DNA of 64,000 nucleotides from Paenalcaligenes faecalis. Lineage in GTDB: Bacteria > Pseudomonadota > Gammaproteobacteria > Burkholderiales > Burkholderiaceae_B. The translations under genes and the position numbers were made by a program. The notes below the pieces were generated by a model. That model did no database searches and was not told the DNA's origin. It saw only the letters and a program-made list of their open reading frames with translations. This document shows, piece by piece, positions 63,137 to 64,000 of the stretch (positions within the stretch are counted from its first letter, which is position 1; the number at the start of each line of letters is the position of its first letter). Where the stretch lies: the NCBI RefSeq assembly GCF_027557445.1, contig NZ_CP106841.1:2156001-2220000 (forward strand), given 5' to 3'.

Positions 63137-64000
63137 ACGTCACCTGTTGAGCATGCCAGCAACGATGCGAGTGCCACGGGCTGAGTTGAACTTGCTTTGG
63201 GTCACTATTGCATTGCTCTGTGGCTCGTTGACACCGCATCCTAAATGCACAGCCTTGCCCTAAATTCAGCACAGAAGGCGTACTGCCTTGAATCTGGTAT
63301 AGGGGCTGCCCCCGTGTTGCCGCAGAGGGGATAGAGGCCATTAGCCCTTGGGTATAAGGGTGTACAGCATGATGAATGATATCCTCAGCTGTGCCTGTCT
63401 CTACTATGCGCCCCGCATACATCACTGCCAAGCGGTCAGCCAGCCCCGAGACAACCGCCAAATCATGAGTAATCCAAATCAGCGCTGTACCTAGCTCAGC
63501 ACACAGCTTTTGTATTTCATACAGAATTTGTCCTTGAATGGTGACGTCTAAAGCTGTGGTAGGTTCATCAGCGATGATGAGCTTGGGCTCATTCAATAGC
63601 GCGATCGCTATTGCAACCCGTTGTCGCATTCCCCCAGAAAGCTGATGCGGATAAGCGATCAACCGATCCTCTGCCGCAGGAATCCCCACCTTTTTCAGCA
63701 CAGCTAGACTGCGCTCTCGGGCCGCAGTTTTAGAGACTGTGTGATGGGCGCGAATTGCCTCTATCATTTGTGTATCTATACGCAACGTCGGATTGAGGGT
63801 CATCATCGGATCTTGAAAAATCATAGCCAGCTGATTACCCCGTAACTGCCTATAGCTTTCTTGATCCAAAGACAACAAATCCACGCCATCAAATAACATA
63901 CGATCTGCCGTAATTTTGCCAGGATGATCTATCAACCCCATAATAGAAAATCCTGTGATACTTTTTCCAGAGCCCGATTCGCCAACCAAGCCCAGTATCT
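63129..64000 (-). CDS. Dipeptide/oligopeptide ABC transporter ATPase (DppD/OppD type, N-terminus beyond window)
   Basis: First ATPase of the pair. The frame is open to the right edge; the sequence just inside it reads LGLVGESGSGKSITGFSIMG, the Walker A region, so roughly 40 N-terminal residues are missing. Signature QLSGGMRQRVAIAIALL, Walker B LIIADEPTTALDVT and the C-terminal CAFRMRCQRATEQC are present. Permease and binding-protein genes presumably lie further right. Confidence 0.92.
   Translation of the reverse strand, partial: ILGLVGESGSGKSITGFSIMGLIDHPGKITADRMLFDGVDLLSLDQESYRQLRGNQLAMIFQDPMMTLNPTLRIDTQMIEAIRAHHTVSKTAARERSLAVLKKVGIPAAEDRLIAYPHQLSGGMRQRVAIAIALLNEPKLIIADEPTTALDVTIQGQILYEIQKLCAELGTALIWITHDLAVVSGLADRLAVMYAGRIVETGTAEDIIHHAVHPYTQGLMASIPSAATRGQPLYQIQGSTPSVLNLGQGCAFRMRCQRATEQCNSDPKQVQLSPWHSHRCWHAQQVTYG

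Overview
The window looks like a betaproteobacterial chromosome, most plausibly a lower-GC member of the Alcaligenaceae (Bordetella/Alcaligenes/Paenalcaligenes relatives). The placement is inferred from gene order (slt-cca, metK/lpxL-like/DUF484/xerC, cobW-like/dksA/hslVU, a class I NadE next to ilvD), from TRAP and orphan solute-binding proteins, and from a zinc-finger-less DksA. No rRNA, tRNA or CRISPR array was seen.

Layout. (1) 1-10894 is a defence island on the minus strand: a type I restriction-modification operon (hsdR running off the left edge, hsdS, hsdM). It is led by two extra genes, a DUF4258 protein and a 591-aa protein that looks like a catalytically dead adenine methyltransferase fused to a target-recognition domain. 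A defective IS3-family element (8430-9611, GAA target duplication) sits next to it, followed by a 60-aa stub resembling the start of an HD/Cas3 nuclease and a WYL regulator of the BrxR/CapW type. (2) 10995-20642 holds a 1-Cys peroxiredoxin, a DctPQM TRAP transporter, a decayed copper locus (oprC and DUF2946 remnants), a GntP-type permease, an O-antigen-ligase-like protein, and DUF3617, DUF2478 and TauE/SafE proteins. (3) 20705-31819 is a catabolic gene cluster. A long minus-strand operon encodes a NicX-like ring-opening dioxygenase, an alpha/beta hydrolase, an acyl-CoA-dehydrogenase-type monooxygenase with its flavin reductase, two paralogous periplasmic binding proteins, a feruloyl-CoA-synthase-like ligase, a GST and a TetR regulator. 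A divergent benzoate/aminobenzoate-CoA-ligase-like gene lies across a palindromic operator. (4) 31816-49364 is mostly core: a two-component system with PepSY proteins, cytochrome b561, AI-2E exporter family, nadE, ilvD, MidA-like methyltransferase, DMT exporter, cca, slt, 5-FCL, metK, lauroyl-type acyltransferase and DUF484. It leads into a xerC homologue (49339-50331) whose catalytic tyrosine is absent. (5) 50352-54744 is a zinc module: znuABC, a previously unlisted 42-aa membrane peptide coupled to znuC, a perfect Zur-type palindrome, zur, and a His-rich COG0523 GTPase. dksA and hslVU follow. (6) 57330-64000 has a CusF-like protein, a GNAT, and an RpiR-controlled catabolic cluster: class III aminotransferase, carboxymuconolactone-decarboxylase-like protein, N-formylglutamate-amidohydrolase-like enzyme and a peptide-type ABC importer whose last gene runs off the right edge.

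The most notable signals are the inactive MTase-TRD fusion heading the type I locus, the NicX-type catabolic operon with its operator, the Zur-controlled micro-ORF, the tyrosine-less XerC, and the nested operator in front of the aminotransferase operon.
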